DNA of 62,061 bases from Actinomycetota bacterium (GCA_020160805.1 JAIUPO010000023.1:1-62061); one strand, 5' to 3'; shown: positions 27,439 through 36,754, counted from the first letter of the stretch. A program made the numbers and translations. The notes: generated from the sequence alone by a model not told the origin.

Positions 27439-28920
27439 ATGCCGGGGCGCACGGCATACGGTTTCCCCGTGGACTTCGAGAACTCCGAGATGCTGCGGCG
27501 CGCCGTCGCGCACCTCGGCCCGTCGCTGCCGCTGCTCACCGATCTGGGCGAGCGCTTCGCGGCGGCCGGGCATGAACTGGCGCTGGTGGGCGGGCCGGTC
27601 CGCGATGCCTTCCTCGGCCGCACCTCGCCCGATCTCGACTTCACCACCAGCGCCCGGCCCGAGCAGATCGAAGCGATCTTGAAGCCGTGGGCCAGCACGA
27701 CCTGGGATATCGGCCGGGCCTTCGGGACGATCGGCGGCTATCGCGATGGCGTCACCGTCGAGGTGACGACCTATCGCGCCGACGCCTATGACGGGGTGAC
27801 ACGCAAGCCGGTCGTGGCCTTCGGAGACAACCTGCACGACGATCTGCGGCGCCGCGATTTCACGGTCAATGCGATGGCCCTGCGGCTGCCGGATCTGACC
27901 TTCGTGGATCCGTATGACGGCCTCGACGCCCTCGCCAAGCGGCGCCTGCGCACGCCCGCGCCGCCGGAGGTTTCCTTTGGTGATGACCCGCTGCGGATGA
28001 TGCGGGCGGCTCGTTTCGCGGCTCAGTTGGGGTTCGATCTCGCGGCGGATGCGGCCGAGGCGATGCAGGCGATGGCCTCCTCGATCGAGATTGTGTCGGC
28101 GGAGCGGGTGCGCGATGAGTTCAGCAAATTGCTGCTGGCGCCGGCGCCGCGTCGCGGTTTGGTGATGCTCGTGGACAGCGGGCTGGCGGATCACTTCCTG
28201 CCCGAGTTGCCGCGGCTGCAGTTGGAGATTGATGAGCACCACCGGCACAAGGATGTCTATGAGCACTCGCTGACAGTCCTGGATCAGGCCATCGGCCTGG
28301 AGGGCGGCTCAGGTCCGGATGCCGTGCCGGGTCCGGATCTGGCGCTGCGCCTGGCCGCCCTGCTGCATGACATCGGCAAGCCGGCCACTCGCCGGTTCGA
28401 GGGCGGCGGCGGGGTGTCTTTCCACCATCACGAGGTGGTCGGCGCCAAGCTGGCGCGCGCCCGGCTGCGGGCGCTGCGCTATGACAAGGAGACGGTGAAA
28501 GCCGTCACCCGGCTCGTGGAATTGCACCTGCGCTTCCATGGGTATGGCGATGGGGTGTGGACCGATTCGGCGGTGCGCCGGTATGTCGCGGACGCCGGGG
28601 AGCTGCTGTCCCGGCTGCATCTGCTGACTCGGGCCGATTGCACGACGCGGAACCAGCGCAAGGCCCGCCGGCTGTCCCAGACGTATGACGAGTTGGAGCG
28701 CCGGATCGCCGCGCTGCAGGAGGCCGAGGAACTCGCCGCCGTGCGCCCGGAATTGGACGGGCACCAGATCGCCGAGGTGCTCGGCATACGTCCGGGTCCG
28801 GTGCTCGGGCGCGCCTATGCCTATCTGTTGTCGGTGCGCCTGGACGAGGGTCCAATTGGCCCGGAGGCGGCCGCGGATCGGCTGCTCGCGTGGTGGGCGG
28901 ATCAGCCCGAGAGCAGGTAA
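27439..28920 (+). CDS. pcnA: CCA tRNA nucleotidyltransferase (PcnA family, with HD domain)
   Basis: A 493-residue enzyme of the actinobacterial Rv3907c type that adds or repairs the tRNA 3' CCA end. The nucleotidyltransferase head has LVGGPVRDAFLGRTSPDLDF (metal-binding Asp pair), then RRRDFTVNAMA and DPYDGLDAL. An HD phosphohydrolase-like domain follows: RHKDVYEHSLTVLDQA, then LLHDIGKPATR. The start is uncertain: ATG 27439 is used, GTG 27469 or ATG 27490 are possible, and none has a strong ribosome-binding site. The long frame upstream crosses the inverted repeat and is not coding. Confidence 0.9.
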   Translation: MPGRTAYGFPVDFENSEMLRRAVAHLGPSLPLLTDLGERFAAAGHELALVGGPVRDAFLGRTSPDLDFTTSARPEQIEAILKPWASTTWDIGRAFGTIGGYRDGVTVEVTTYRADAYDGVTRKPVVAFGDNLHDDLRRRDFTVNAMALRLPDLTFVDPYDGLDALAKRRLRTPAPPEVSFGDDPLRMMRAARFAAQLGFDLAADAAEAMQAMASSIEIVSAERVRDEFSKLLLAPAPRRGLVMLVDSGLADHFLPELPRLQLEIDEHHRHKDVYEHSLTVLDQAIGLEGGSGPDAVPGPDLALRLAALLHDIGKPATRRFEGGGGVSFHHHEVVGAKLARARLRALRYDKETVKAVTRLVELHLRFHGYGDGVWTDSAVRRYVADAGELLSRLHLLTRADCTTRNQRKARRLSQTYDELERRIAALQEAEELAAVRPELDGHQIAEVLGIRPGPVLGRAYAYLLSVRLDEGPIGPEAAADRLLAWWADQPESR

Positions 28921-28979
28921 TTCGACAACAATCTCGCATTTGCCGGGCCGTTGTCGGACGGGACGAGTAGCGTGCGGCC

Positions 28980-31067
28980 ATGCGTGAATTGGGGAAGAGC
29001 GCCGGCATCCGGCGCCTACGGTCGGTGGGGATTGCGGCGCTGGCCGCCGGGGTCGCGGTGCTCGGGGCGGCACCGGCACAGTCAGCTGCAGGCGGGGATG
29101 AGCTGCGTATGCCGGGTGCATCGGCCGCCCGCGGCACCCCCGGGGTGCACCACTTCTACCCCTATCCCGTCTACTTTTCTGGGTCCGCCCCGGCGTCCTT
29201 GTCCCAGGCCGACTTCACCGAGGTGATGAGCCAGGCCAATAGCTATTGGTCGACCGCCACCGGTGGGCAGATCACCGTCGCCAAGGGCTGGGACATGCCC
29301 ACATGGCAGAAGCTGTCGATCACCTCATCGCAGGAGGCGTCTTGCGATGTCGATGCGATCACCAAGGCCGTCCGGGCCAAGGTCGGCTCGGCCGGCGATC
29401 GCGACCACCTCGTCGTCATCCTCAATGGCCTGTCGCAGTGCGATTTCGGTGACCGTCCCCAGTTCGGTCTGACCCGCCTCGGCGACGGTTTCACCATCGT
29501 TAATGGCTCCTTCACGACCGGTGTCGCGCTGCGCACGCTCGCCCGCAATGCCGGTGTCGGCTTCGCTGGATCGCTGAACTGTGTCAACGGCTCGACGCCG
29601 GTGCCGATCTCCGGCACCTGCACCGGCAACAACACCAGCGACAACCCCTGGGACCCGACGGGCTCCATGCCCTATGGCCGTGCCGGGACGCCGATCGCGG
29701 ACACCTTGGCCACTTTGGGCGTCCTGCCATCGGATGCCTCGACGCAGGTGGTGCCGGGTCCGGCTCGCTCCATCACGTTGACCCCCCTCAGCTCCGGCGC
29801 CGGGCTGCGTTCTGCGTGGTTCGACCTCGGCAGCTACCGCTATCTCGTCGACTATCGGGTGCCCACCGGGCTCGACGCCTGGATTGACGATCGCACGTGG
29901 ACCTCGCCCGGCGGTGTCGTCGCGGACCCCGGCGGTGGCGTCACGGTGCACCGCATCGACATGAGCAAGCCCGCCAGCGAGCGCGCCCGGCTGGTGGTCG
30001 ACTTCCACCCCGACGCCAGCGTCACGAGCACCGCCCGTCATCCTGGCCTGGCCCAGGGTGAGTCGTATGCCAATCCGGACGGTTCGTTCGCGATCTCGGT
30101 GACGGCGGCAAGTTCGGCCAGCGCCTCGATCTCGATCAGCTTCCCCGGCATCGACAAGGTCGACCGGTGGTCCGGTGACGACCGCTATTCGACGTCGGCG
30201 ACCATCTCGTCGGGTGTTTACGGCCCCGGAGTGGATGTCGCCTATGTCGCCAGCGGCGAGATCTACACCGATGCCCTCTCTGGGGCGCCGGTTGCCGGAC
30301 GCAGCGACGGGCCGGTGCTGCTCGTCTCGGCCAAGGGGATTCCCGACGTCATCGCCACGGAACTGACCCGGCTCGCCCCGCACAAGATCGTCATCTTCGG
30401 CGGCCCCGCCACCATTTCGCCGGAGATCGAAGCGCAATTGCACGACTTCACCACCGGCGAGGTTCAGCGCTGGTCGGGAGCGGATCGTTTCGAGACCTCC
30501 GCCGCAATTTCTGAGGTGAGCTTCGACCCGGGCGTCGCGACGGCCTACGTCGCCTCGGGCCGCGTCTTCACCGATGCGTTGTCCGGCGCTCCCGTCGCGG
30601 GCAAGACCGATGGCCCGGTGCTTCTCGTCGACACCGACAAGCTGCCCTCGAGCATCACGACCGAATTGCAGCGGCTCAAGCCGACCAAGATCGTCGTCTT
30701 CGGCGGGGCCAACACGATCACCGACGGGGTGCTGACCCAACTGCAGGCACTCGCCGGGACCGGCGGAGTCGATCGCTGGTGGGGCCCGGACCGCTTCTCG
30801 ACCTCGGCGCAGATCGTCGACAAGGCCTATGGGCCCAATGGCGGCACCGTTTTCATCGCCTCCGGCCGGGTGTTCACCGATGCGCTCTCCGGCGCGCCGG
30901 CCGCGGGCACCTTGGAGTCGCCGGTGCTGCTCGTCGACACCGACAAGCTCCCGGACACCGTCGCCGCGCAATTGCAGCGGCTGCGCCCGGGCAAGATCGT
31001 CGTCCTCGGCGGGCCCAACACCATCTCGTATGGCGTCCAGGCCTCGCTCGCCCGCTACCTCCCCTGA
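28980..31067 (+). CDS. Exported protein with degenerate metzincin-like domain and three CWB2 repeats
   Basis: A 695-residue protein with a signal peptide (VGIAALAAGVAVLGAAPAQSA). Residues about 55-260 resemble a secreted metzincin-type peptidase. However, the stretch that should read HExxHxxGxxH reads RTLARNAGVGFAGSLNC (185-201): Asn, both Gly and the trailing Ser-Leu-(Asn)-Cys are kept, while all three zinc His and the catalytic Glu are gone. A beta-rich region follows, then three cell-wall-binding type 2 (CWB2) repeats from about residue 400, each with a RWSGxDRxxTSA start, DALSGAPVAG and KIVVxGGPxTI. CWB2 domains hold proteins non-covalently on the wall. It is probably a surface adhesin or scaffold. 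Confidence 0.85.
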   Translation: MRELGKSAGIRRLRSVGIAALAAGVAVLGAAPAQSAAGGDELRMPGASAARGTPGVHHFYPYPVYFSGSAPASLSQADFTEVMSQANSYWSTATGGQITVAKGWDMPTWQKLSITSSQEASCDVDAITKAVRAKVGSAGDRDHLVVILNGLSQCDFGDRPQFGLTRLGDGFTIVNGSFTTGVALRTLARNAGVGFAGSLNCVNGSTPVPISGTCTGNNTSDNPWDPTGSMPYGRAGTPIADTLATLGVLPSDASTQVVPGPARSITLTPLSSGAGLRSAWFDLGSYRYLVDYRVPTGLDAWIDDRTWTSPGGVVADPGGGVTVHRIDMSKPASERARLVVDFHPDASVTSTARHPGLAQGESYANPDGSFAISVTAASSASASISISFPGIDKVDRWSGDDRYSTSATISSGVYGPGVDVAYVASGEIYTDALSGAPVAGRSDGPVLLVSAKGIPDVIATELTRLAPHKIVIFGGPATISPEIEAQLHDFTTGEVQRWSGADRFETSAAISEVSFDPGVATAYVASGRVFTDALSGAPVAGKTDGPVLLVDTDKLPSSITTELQRLKPTKIVVFGGANTITDGVLTQLQALAGTGGVDRWWGPDRFSTSAQIVDKAYGPNGGTVFIASGRVFTDALSGAPAAGTLESPVLLVDTDKLPDTVAAQLQRLRPGKIVVLGGPNTISYGVQASLARYLP

Positions 31068-31094
31068 GCCAACCCCCGGGGAAGTTTTCCAAGT

Positions 31095-31166
31095 AGTGCT
31101 AGCACCACTTAGGTGACTGTGCACATGTTGCAACGTGTCCACAGTCACCTAACTGGTGCTAGCACT
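31095..31166. repeat. 72-base near-perfect palindrome between two CWB2 genes
   Basis: The palindrome is centred between 31130 and 31131, and 33 of 36 base pairs match. Its ends are AGTGCTAGCAC and GTGCTAGCACT, and its centre is GTTGCAAC. There is no loop, so as RNA it would be one long hairpin and as DNA it could extrude a cruciform. It may terminate the upstream CWB2 gene or bind a regulator of the downstream one. The end 10-mers are themselves palindromes. Confidence 0.85.
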
Positions 31167-31252
31167 CCTTCGGCGGCGCGCCTTAGGCCACGACGGGCTG
31201 GGCCGCCACGCCGGGGCCGTTCGCGTCGCCGACTTGGGGAGCGGCCGGTAGC

Positions 31253-33488
31253 GTGAGTCTCGTGCGTCACTTTGGTCACCGTCGTTCCACGTCCACTGCC
31301 GTCCGAACGGCCGCCCCCGCAACGCTGCCCGCCGCGCCGAGGCGGCTGCTCGCCGGCACGGCGATCACGGCGCTCGCGCTCGGTGCCCTGACCGGCGTTG
31401 GCGGCGCGGGCGCTGCACCCGCCGCAGGATCTGCGGGGGAGGGGGCCACGGCATACGCACCGGACCTGGGGAAGGCAACTGCCCCCGGCCCGCTGCGGCA
31501 GTATGTCGACCGGTCCGCTCCGGCGCGCGGCACGGCTGCGCGGGGCGCGCTCGGCGACCACTCCGTGCTCGTGCAGCCGGTCTATTGGGCGGACCCGGCT
31601 CCGGCAGCGCTGGACAATGTGGCGATCGGGACCGAGGTGCGGGCGACCAGCGGCTACTTCCGCGCGGCCACAGCCAGCAAGCTCACCGTCACGCTGAACC
31701 AGGTGCGGCCGTGGGCCAAGATCAGCCTCACCGCCGACGAGATCGCGTCCTGCGATACTCCGGCGATCGAGCGGGCCGCCCGCGCCGTCGCGCCGGATGT
31801 CCCCGGCAACCGGCAGCATCTCGACATCGTCTTCCCGCAGTCCTCGACCTGCTCCTTTGGCATGCTCGCCTCCCGCGGGCTGAGCGCCGCGGGCGACGGC
31901 GTCGCCTTCATCAACGGCCCGGAGTCGCTGCACTGGGCCACCATCGGCTTTGGTGTCGGCTCGAACGCCGGGCTGGGCATGAGCAACTCCCTGGACTGCT
32001 GGACCGACGCGGCCCACACCACCCCGATCCCTCTGTCGGGTTACTGCAAGCAGCAGGACGGCAGCGACCCTTGGGACCTGATGGGCTGGTGGCCTTACGA
32101 ACACATTGGCCGGCTGAGCGCCGCGAACCTGCGCCGCCTCGGCGCCTTCTCCGCCAGTGACTTCGCCGAGGTCACCCCCGGTCAGGGTCAGTACTCCTTC
32201 ATCCGTCCGCTGTCGGCCAATACCGGGCTGCGCGGAGTCGGAATCACGCTCGGCGACGAGCGCTACACGATCGAGTACCGCACGCCCGACGGTCTGGATG
32301 ACTGGATTGATGACGCGACCTGGGTCGACCCGACCGGGGTCACCCCGCACCGACCCCGGTGGTGGCGTCATCGTGCGCCGCGTGGACCTGGCCAGCGGCA
32401 ATCCCGCCGATAGCGCCGTCCTCGACTTCCATCCCGACGGCAAGGCGCCGGCAACCGGTCGCCACCCTGGCCTCGAACCGGGCGAGAGCTGGACCAGCCC
32501 CGGAGGCATCCTGCGGCTCGAGGTGGTCTCGGCGACCACGGCCGGCGCGAGCGTCAAGATCGACTTCCCCGGCCTGGCCAAGGTCGAGCGCTGGAGCGGC
32601 GCGGACCGTTATGCGGCCTCAGCCACGATCTCGGCGCGCAGCTTCCTGCCCGGCGTCCAGGTCGCCTATGTCGCCTCCGGCGAAGTCTTCGCCGATGCGC
32701 TGTCCGGGGCCCCGGTGGCGGGCAAGGACCGCGGACCGATCCTGCTGACCTCGGCGACCACCATTTCCGGAGCGGTGCAGACGGAACTGCGCCGGCTCGC
32801 CCCGCGGAAGATCGTCATCCTCGGCGGACCGGCCACCGTGTCCCCCGAGGTCGAAGCCAAGCTTGCGGCATACACCACCGGCGGCGTGGAGCGCTGGGCC
32901 GGCGACGACCGTTTCTCCACGTCGGCGACCATCGCGACCAAGTCCTTCGCCCCCGGCGTTGCGACGGCCTATATCGCCTCCGGCCGCGTCTACACCGACG
33001 CGCTCTCCGGTGCCCCGGTGGCCGGAAAGAACGACAACCCGGTGCTGCTCGTCGACACGACCAAGATCCCCAGCAGCATCGCAGCGGAGCTCACCCGCCT
33101 GCAGCCAGGCCGGATCGTCGTGATGGGCGGCCCCAACACCATCTCCGACAGTGTGGTCGCTGCCCTGGCGCCCTACACCAAGGGTGCGGTGAGCCGGGTC
33201 TCCGGAGCCGATCGCTTCGCGACCTCGGCGGCCATCTCGGCCGGCAACTACGGCCCCGGCACCCCGGTGCTGTATGTCGCGTCCGGCCGGGTCTTCCCCG
33301 ACGCCCTGTCCGGTGCCCCCGTCGCGGGTATGACGCGTGGCCCGGTCCTCCTGGTCGACACCACCTCATTGCCGAAGGTCGTTGCCGACGAAATTTCCCG
33401 CCTCCAGCCGCAGCGCATCGTCGTGCTCGGCGGGCCGAATACGGTCAGCGAGAGCGTCCGCGCTGTGCTTGGGTCGTACTTGCCGTAA
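31253..33488 (+). pseudogene. Frameshifted exported protein with degenerate metzincin-like domain and three CWB2 repeats
   Basis: This is a paralogue of the gene upstream. GTG 31253 opens a frame with a signal region and a peptidase-like domain, ending at 32413. From about 32157 a second frame carries the remainder to 33488. Comparison with the paralogue places a one-base frame change between about 32340 and 32362, in a C-rich run; the second frame then reads TDPGGGVIVRRVDL as expected. Three CWB2 repeats follow. The zinc motif region (residues 233-249) reads FGVGSNAGLGMSNSLDC, again without any zinc His or the catalytic Glu. Apart from the frame change nothing is decayed, so the shift may be recent, phase-variable or a sequencing error. 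Confidence 0.75.
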
Positions 33489-33575
33489 CGACCGCTTGTC
33501 CCGGCATACCCGCGGCCCCGCCGGGTGTCGGAAGTGCCTTGGCGCGGACCGCCTCGGGTGTGGGAGATTAGCCGC

Positions 33576-34286
33576 GTGATTGAGGTCGGCACGGCGACCC
33601 ACCGTGGGCATTACCGGGAGCAGAACGAGGATTGCCTCCTCGCGGCATACCCGGTCTTTGTCGTTGCCGATGGCATGGGCGGCCACTCGGCGGGCGAGGT
33701 CGCCGCGCAGCTCGCGATCGAGGCCCTGGCCGAACTCGACGGTCTCGACCTGGTCGACGCGGCGCCGCTGCGCGCTGCGGTCGAAGAGGCCAACCGGCGG
33801 ATCTGGCAGGCCGGGCACCTGCCGGGTCAGCGAGGCATGGGCACGACCATTTCCGGCATCGGGGCGCTTACTGACGGATCCTGGGCGATCTTCAATGTCG
33901 GTGACTCGCGCGTTCTCCATATCCACGAGGGCGAAATCAAGCAGGTGACGGTCGACCACTCCGAAGTCCAGGACATGGTCACGCTCGGCATCCTGGCCCC
34001 CGAGGAGGCCGCGGTGCACCCGATGCGGCATATCGTCACCCGCAGCCTCGGCGCGCGGCCCGATGTGCAGGTCGACGTCGAGCGGCTCGAAGTCGTTCCG
34101 GGGGACCGGCTCCTCGTGTGCTCCGATGGGCTGACCGATGAGGTCTCGCCCGACGACATCTTTTGGGTGCTCGATACGGCGCAAGATCCGCAGCATGCGG
34201 CCGACGCCCTCATTCAGGCGGCCCTGGCCGCGGGCGGACATGACAATGTCACGGTCGTCGTGGTCGATATCGTCGCCGGCGATTGA
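33576..34286 (+). CDS. PP2C-family serine/threonine phosphatase
   Basis: A 236-residue metal-dependent phosphatase. Metal-binding motifs are all present: VADGMGGHSAGEVAA, then GMGTTISGI, VGDSRVL, SDGLTDEVS and GGHDNVT. GTG 33576 with GGGAG upstream is chosen; the longer frame adds residues without homology. It has no membrane segment, so it is cytoplasmic. It resembles PstP catalytic domains but stands alone among CWB2 genes, with no kinase beside it. Its substrate is unknown. Confidence 0.88.
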   Translation: MIEVGTATHRGHYREQNEDCLLAAYPVFVVADGMGGHSAGEVAAQLAIEALAELDGLDLVDAAPLRAAVEEANRRIWQAGHLPGQRGMGTTISGIGALTDGSWAIFNVGDSRVLHIHEGEIKQVTVDHSEVQDMVTLGILAPEEAAVHPMRHIVTRSLGARPDVQVDVERLEVVPGDRLLVCSDGLTDEVSPDDIFWVLDTAQDPQHAADALIQAALAAGGHDNVTVVVVDIVAGD

Positions 34287-34433
34287 TCTGGTGCTGATCC
34301 GTCCCAGGAGCGGCCCCCGCAGCGGCCGGACCCGAACTGAAGGTGCCGATCGGCATAGACATTGGTTACCCTGCCGTGGGGTGATCGGGCGTGACCTGGT
34401 CCCTGTAGCCCGAATCCGAGGGAGATCCACTCG

Positions 34434-35450
34434 ATGAGTAGTGCAGTTCTGCGACGCGCGATGACCGCGGTCGTTGTTGCCGGTGCGATGGCGGCCGGAC
34501 CGGCTGGCGCTTTCGCCGCCGACGGTGGGAAGGCGGCAGGTGTCGAGCGCATCTCCGGTGCCGACCGTTACGAAGCAGCCGCCAATGTGTCCGAGGCCAG
34601 TTTCGCTCCGGGCGTGCCGGTGGCGTATGTAGCGTCCGGCGCGGTCTTCACCGACGCCCTCTCCGGTGCGCCGGTCGCGGCGAAGACCGGCGGCCCGATG
34701 CTGCTCGTCAAGAGCAGCGAAGTGCCGTCCGTCGTTGCCACCGAGTTGCGGCGCCTGGCGCCGAAGAAGATCGTCATCCTCGGTGGTCCTAATAGCGTCG
34801 ACGACAACGTCGAGGCGGTCCTTGCCAGCTACACCTCCGGCGGCGTCGAGCGGTGGATGGGTGCGGACCGCTACGAAGCCTCCGCGCAGATCTCGCAGGA
34901 GTCCTTCTCCCCCGGCGTGAATGTCGCGTATGTCGCGTCGGGCCTGAACTTCCCTGACGCCCTCTCGGGTGCGCCGGTCGCCGGCATGGGCGGCTCACCG
35001 ATGCTGCTGACCGATGACGACCGCTTGCCGAGCGCCATCGCCGAAGAACTCGACCGGCTCAACCCGGCCAAGATCATCGTTCTCGGCGGCCCGGCGAGCG
35101 TGTCCGATGAGGTTGCGGCCCAGCTGGCGCACTACTCCCGCGGATGGGTCGAGCGCTTCTACGGCAGCGACCGGTATGCCGCCTCGGCGGATATCGCCGA
35201 CAAGTCCTTCGCCCCAGGCGTCAATGTCGCGTATGTCGCCTATGGCCAGGTCTTCTCCGATGCGCTCGCCGGTGCTCCCGTTGCTGGCATTCGACGTGGC
35301 CCAATGCTGCTCGTCGATGACACCCGTATCCCGAGCCAGATCGCGGACGCGTTGCGCCACTTGCAGCCGAAGAAGATCGTTGTCCTCGGCGGGCCGAAAT
35401 CGGTGAGCACAGCGGTCGAAGCCGAGCTCGCGCAGTACGTCTCCCCCTGA
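34434..35450 (+). CDS. Exported protein made of three CWB2 repeats
   Basis: A 338-residue protein with signal peptide (AMTAVVVAGAMAAGPAGAFAA) followed almost at once by three CWB2 repeats of about 100 residues each. Each repeat starts with a (V)ER-SGADRYEAA-type segment and ends KIVVLGGPxSV. There is no other domain. GAGGGAG precedes ATG 34434. Three CWB2 domains are the number seen in wall-anchored proteins of Firmicutes, where they form a triangular unit binding an anionic wall polymer; here the ligand is unknown. Confidence 0.88.
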   Translation: MSSAVLRRAMTAVVVAGAMAAGPAGAFAADGGKAAGVERISGADRYEAAANVSEASFAPGVPVAYVASGAVFTDALSGAPVAAKTGGPMLLVKSSEVPSVVATELRRLAPKKIVILGGPNSVDDNVEAVLASYTSGGVERWMGADRYEASAQISQESFSPGVNVAYVASGLNFPDALSGAPVAGMGGSPMLLTDDDRLPSAIAEELDRLNPAKIIVLGGPASVSDEVAAQLAHYSRGWVERFYGSDRYAASADIADKSFAPGVNVAYVAYGQVFSDALAGAPVAGIRRGPMLLVDDTRIPSQIADALRHLQPKKIVVLGGPKSVSTAVEAELAQYVSP

Positions 35451-35454
35451 TTTT

Positions 35455-35484
35455 CAGCGGCCGGCCCGAGCGGGCCGGCCGCTG
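35455..35484 (+). terminator. Strong hairpin terminator after the CWB2 gene
   Basis: Fourteen-base perfect arms (CAGCGGCCGGCCCG / CGGGCCGGCCGCTG) with a two-base loop begin four bases after the stop codon. Confidence 0.85.
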
Positions 35485-35541
35485 GCACATTCCGGCCCCG
35501 CGGCATACGCCCGGGCCTTGTCCCTCGAAGGAGAACCACTG

Positions 35542-36555
35542 ATGAAGACCACGACCACGCGCCGCACGGCGCTGGCGGCCGCCGTTGTCGCGGGCGCCCT
35601 CGGCATCGCGCCCGCCCTGACCATGCCCGCGACCGCGAAGGCCGGCACCGTGATGCGCATCTCGGGTGCGGACCGCTACGAAGCATCCGCGAATATCTCC
35701 AAGGCCAGCTTCGCCCCCGGCGTCGATGTCGCGTATGTCGCCTCCGGGCTGGTCTTCACCGACGCACTCTCCGGTGCCCCGGTCGCCGGGATGAAGGGTG
35801 GCCCGGTCCTGCTGACCAAGACCGACACGCTGCCGCAGCCGATCATCGACGAGCTGACCCGCCTGCAGCCGAAGCAGATCGTCGTCTTCGGCGGCACCAA
35901 CTCGGTCATGGGTTCGGTCATGAACGAACTGCGGAAGCTGACCACCGGCGAGGTCACCCGCGTCGCGGGCCAGACCCGCTACAGCACCTCGGCCAAGATC
36001 AGCTCGCTGAACTACGCCGCCGGTCCGGAGACGACCTATGTCGCGTCCGGTGAGGTCTTCCCCGACGCGCTGTCCGGTGCGCCCGTCGCCGGCAAGACCC
36101 CCGGCCCGCTGCTGCTCATCGAGAGCGATGGCGTGCCCGGAATCGTCAAGAAGGAGCTGGAGCGCCTGCAGTCCAAGCGCATCGTTGTCCTCGGTGGCGA
36201 GAACACCATCACGCCCGAGACCTACGCCTTCCTGACCCGCTACACCACGGGCGCCGTCGCTCGCTGGGCCGGTGACGACCGCTTCTCCACCTCGGCGACG
36301 ATCTCCTCGAACTCCTTCGCCCCCGGCGTGGGCACGGTGTATGTCGCCTCCGGCCGTGTCTTCGCCGACGCCCTCTCCGCCGCCCCCGTCGGCGGTCGCG
36401 ACGGCAACCCGGTGCTGCTGGTCGACACCAACTCGATCCCCTCGAGCGTCGACGCCGAGCTGAAGCGCCTCAAGCCGAACAAGATCGTCATCGTCGGCGG
36501 CCCCGCCTCCGTCTCCTCGACCGTTGAAGCCCAGCTCGCCTCCTACGTGAGCTGA
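35542..36555 (+). CDS. Exported protein made of three CWB2 repeats (second copy)
   Basis: A 337-residue paralogue of the previous gene: signal peptide (RTALAAAVVAGALGIAPALT), then three CWB2 repeats. The start ATG 35542 is fixed by GAAGGAGA 8-15 bases upstream; an in-frame TTG/GTG start upstream is unlikely. The middle repeat is the most divergent (VAGQTRYSTSAKISSLNYAA). Strong terminator hairpins stand on both sides, so it is transcribed alone. Confidence 0.88.
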   Translation: MKTTTTRRTALAAAVVAGALGIAPALTMPATAKAGTVMRISGADRYEASANISKASFAPGVDVAYVASGLVFTDALSGAPVAGMKGGPVLLTKTDTLPQPIIDELTRLQPKQIVVFGGTNSVMGSVMNELRKLTTGEVTRVAGQTRYSTSAKISSLNYAAGPETTYVASGEVFPDALSGAPVAGKTPGPLLLIESDGVPGIVKKELERLQSKRIVVLGGENTITPETYAFLTRYTTGAVARWAGDDRFSTSATISSNSFAPGVGTVYVASGRVFADALSAAPVGGRDGNPVLLVDTNSIPSSVDAELKRLKPNKIVIVGGPASVSSTVEAQLASYVS

Positions 36556-36562
36556 GTTTTCT

Positions 36563-36672
36563 GGATTCGGCTCCTCAACGCTCGGCGGGTTGGCTCGTTC
36601 CTCGCCACCCCGTCTCGCTCGATCGTCGCCGAATCGGGTCCGCGCTCGGCCGAGCGCGGAGGAGCCGAATCC
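36563..36672. repeat. Stem with 23-base arms between convergent CWB2 and ino1 genes
   Basis: Arms 36563-36585 and 36650-36672 match at 21 of 23 positions; the outer part reads GGATTCGGCTCCTC against GAGGAGCCGAATCC. The loop is 64 bases. It starts 8 bases after the CWB2 stop and is followed by a second, perfect palindrome. The pair probably ends transcription from both sides. Confidence 0.75.
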
Positions 36673-36683
36673 GAAGGACACAG

Positions 36684-36721
36684 GTCGAATCCGCACACCT
36701 TGCACGGTGTGCGGATTCGAC
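36684..36721. terminator. Perfect 16-base-arm palindrome, probable bidirectional terminator
   Basis: The arms GTCGAATCCGCACACC and GGTGTGCGGATTCGAC are exact complements, with a TTGCAC loop. It lies 34 bases beyond the ino1 stop (minus strand) and downstream of the CWB2 gene (plus strand). A related but imperfect sequence lies at about 404-440, beside the IS256 end. Confidence 0.75.
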
Positions 36722-36754
36722 TACGTGCGCTGACCTCGGCGCCCGGGGCGCGCG

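Noticed and set aside
29325-31148. 607-codon minus-strand frame opposite the first CWB2 gene, with similar long frames opposite 31253-36555
   Set aside because: Its repeated pattern mirrors the CWB2 repeats on the other strand and it lacks any recognisable domain or ribosome-binding site.
31095-31166. CIRCE heat-shock operator (TTAGCACTC-N9-GAGTGCTAA)
   Set aside because: The half-sites AGTGCTA and TAGCAC are present but adjacent and in the reverse order, and no chaperone gene follows.
34287-34433. Riboswitch (cyclic-di-AMP type) upstream of a cell-wall protein gene
   Set aside because: The leader has no conserved ydaO-type core or clear multi-stem structure; only a ribosome-binding site is convincing.
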